Assembly: GCA_025351385.1 (NCBI GenBank)
Contig: JANXWA010000025.1
Span: 124,001 to 188,000, forward strand
Direction of reading: 5' to 3'
DNA: 64,000 nucleotides
Source: Acidimicrobiales bacterium
Lineage (GTDB): Bacteria; Actinomycetota; Acidimicrobiia; Acidimicrobiales; RAAP-2
The position numbers and the translations under genes were made by a program. The notes under the pieces are model-generated. The model saw nothing but the letters and a program-made list of their open reading frames with translations, was not told the DNA's origin and searched no databases. This document shows, in pieces, positions 63,169 to 64,000 of the stretch (the first letter of the stretch is position 1; every line of letters starts with the position of its first letter).

Positions 63169-64000
63169 ATGATGAGACGCTGTTCACTAGTGGCCCTGGT
63201 GTCGCTCCTGATGCTGACCGTGCCGAACCTGGACCCCGGGGTCGCGACAGGGGCGGCGAACGGGCCAACCCCGAAATCACCCTGTGGCGTGCCCGGGGCC
63301 GTAGCGCACTACGACCACGTGGTATGGATCATCCTCGAGAACGTGGGCTACTCAGTGGTCGGTTCGCGCGACGCCCCGTACCTCAACGGACTGGGCGACA
63401 CGTGCGCACTCGCCACCAACGACTTCGCGGTCTCGCATCCCAGTTTGCCCAACTACGTCGCGCTGACCAGTGGGTCGACGCTCGGCGTCTCGGACGACGG
63501 TGAGCCGAGCGTCCATCCGCTGAGGGCGCCGAGCATCTTCAGCCAGCTCCACGGCAACTGGCGCGCCCTCGTCGAGTCGATGCCCCAATCGTGCGATCGC
63601 GTGACCAGCGGGAGCTATGCCGCGCGGCACAACCCCGCGGTCTACTACGTCAACCTCGGCGGGTCGTGCCGTCGCAACGACGTGGCGTTGACCGCTGCGC
63701 CCAACGTCAGCGCAGCCTTCACCTTCATCGCGCCGAACATCTGCCACGACATGCACAGCTGCCCGGTGTCGAGCGGGGACCGGTGGCTCGCCCGGTACGT
63801 GCCGTCCATTCTCGCGAGCGAACTGTACCGGTCCGACCGGCTCGTGTTGTTCATCACCTTCGACGAGAACGACACCCAGTCGACCAATCGGGTGCCGACC
63901 TGGGTGATCGCGCCGACGGTTCCACGGGGCGGGAGAGTCGGCGCCGCGCTGACCCACTACTCGCTTCTTCGGACAACTGAGACGCTGCTCCGTTTGCCGC
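63169..64000 (+). CDS. Secreted phosphoesterase, acid phosphatase-like, cut by window end
   Basis: Partial, at least 277 residues, frame open to the end. Signal peptide: basic start MMRRC, hydrophobic core SLVALVSLLMLTV, cleavage before about residue 30. The mature protein has YDHVVWIILENVGYSVVG (metal-binding Glu/Asn of the phosphoesterase family, PLC/AcpA-like), then SHPSLPNYVALTSGS, and FITFDENDTQSTNRVPTWVIAP, which provides metal ligands. Likely releases phosphate or hydrolyses phospholipids outside the cell. ATG at 63169 or 63172; no strong ribosome binding site. Confidence 0.82.
   Translation, partial: MMRRCSLVALVSLLMLTVPNLDPGVATGAANGPTPKSPCGVPGAVAHYDHVVWIILENVGYSVVGSRDAPYLNGLGDTCALATNDFAVSHPSLPNYVALTSGSTLGVSDDGEPSVHPLRAPSIFSQLHGNWRALVESMPQSCDRVTSGSYAARHNPAVYYVNLGGSCRRNDVALTAAPNVSAAFTFIAPNICHDMHSCPVSSGDRWLARYVPSILASELYRSDRLVLFITFDENDTQSTNRVPTWVIAPTVPRGGRVGAALTHYSLLRTTETLLRLP

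Overview
The window is high-GC bacterial chromosome, densely packed and almost fully coding. Gene content and protein style point to Actinomycetota, most likely the Acidimicrobiia or a near relative. Pointers are a Mycobacterium-like dCTP deaminase, a dnaK-grpE-dnaJ-hspR operon with an HspR (HAIR-like) operator, an Amt-GlnK pair behind a GlnR-like box, PurS-PurQ-PurL purine synthesis, many GTG starts and frequent ATGA/GTGA overlaps. The class-level placement is inference; no rRNA is present to prove it.

Layout. 1-2392: acetamidase/formamidase-family protein, then a convergent secreted eight-repeat protein. 2393-6847: a PotABCD-type ABC importer (ATPase, binding protein, two permeases), with a perfect 17-bp hairpin between binding protein and first permease. 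7005-10659: a coupled three-gene unit (glycosyltransferase, alpha/alpha-barrel-like protein, GH130 enzyme) of unknown product. 10656-15141 (minus): bifunctional PutA and an isocitrate/isopropylmalate dehydrogenase-family gene. 15269-28941: an alpha-glucan block with GH13 alpha-glucosidase, a PhnW-like aminotransferase, GT35 phosphorylase 1, a MalQ-GlgB fusion protein, a GH57/DUF3536 protein and GT35 phosphorylase 2. 28942-31190: a scar region with a truncated amidohydrolase abutting a truncated IS3-family element and a hypothetical gene of less GC-rich composition, followed by tRNA-Gly. 31514-36859: dcd, a membrane Fe-S oxidoreductase, amt-glnK and gpm. 36969-40856: the heat-shock operon, in which dnaK carries a one-base deletion. 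40987-54388: purine and pyrimidine genes (purA-D-B-C-S-Q-L, then purF-M-pyrE), interrupted by an acyl-CoA dehydrogenase and a PHP phosphoesterase. 54389-64000: serine hydrolase, small ORF, tRNA-Phe and tRNA-Asp, EamA transporter, VOC protein, type I sulfatase, GH1 beta-glucosidase, SdsA1-like alkylsulfatase, carboxymuconolactone decarboxylase-family protein and a secreted phosphoesterase cut by the window end.

How it works together. The alpha-glucan block can branch, disproportionate, hydrolyse and phosphorolyse glycogen or maltodextrin, but has no GlgA or GlgC here. The nitrogen genes (amt, glnK) fit ammonium uptake under nitrogen limitation. The pur/pyr genes cover most of IMP and AMP synthesis plus OMP formation. 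Sulfatase, alkylsulfatase and GH1 together suggest scavenging of sulfated organics. No CRISPR array, prophage or obvious defence system was seen. The strongest candidates for something undescribed are the MalQ-GlgB fusion within the two-phosphorylase cluster, the GT/alpha-barrel/GH130 operon and the eight-repeat exported protein.
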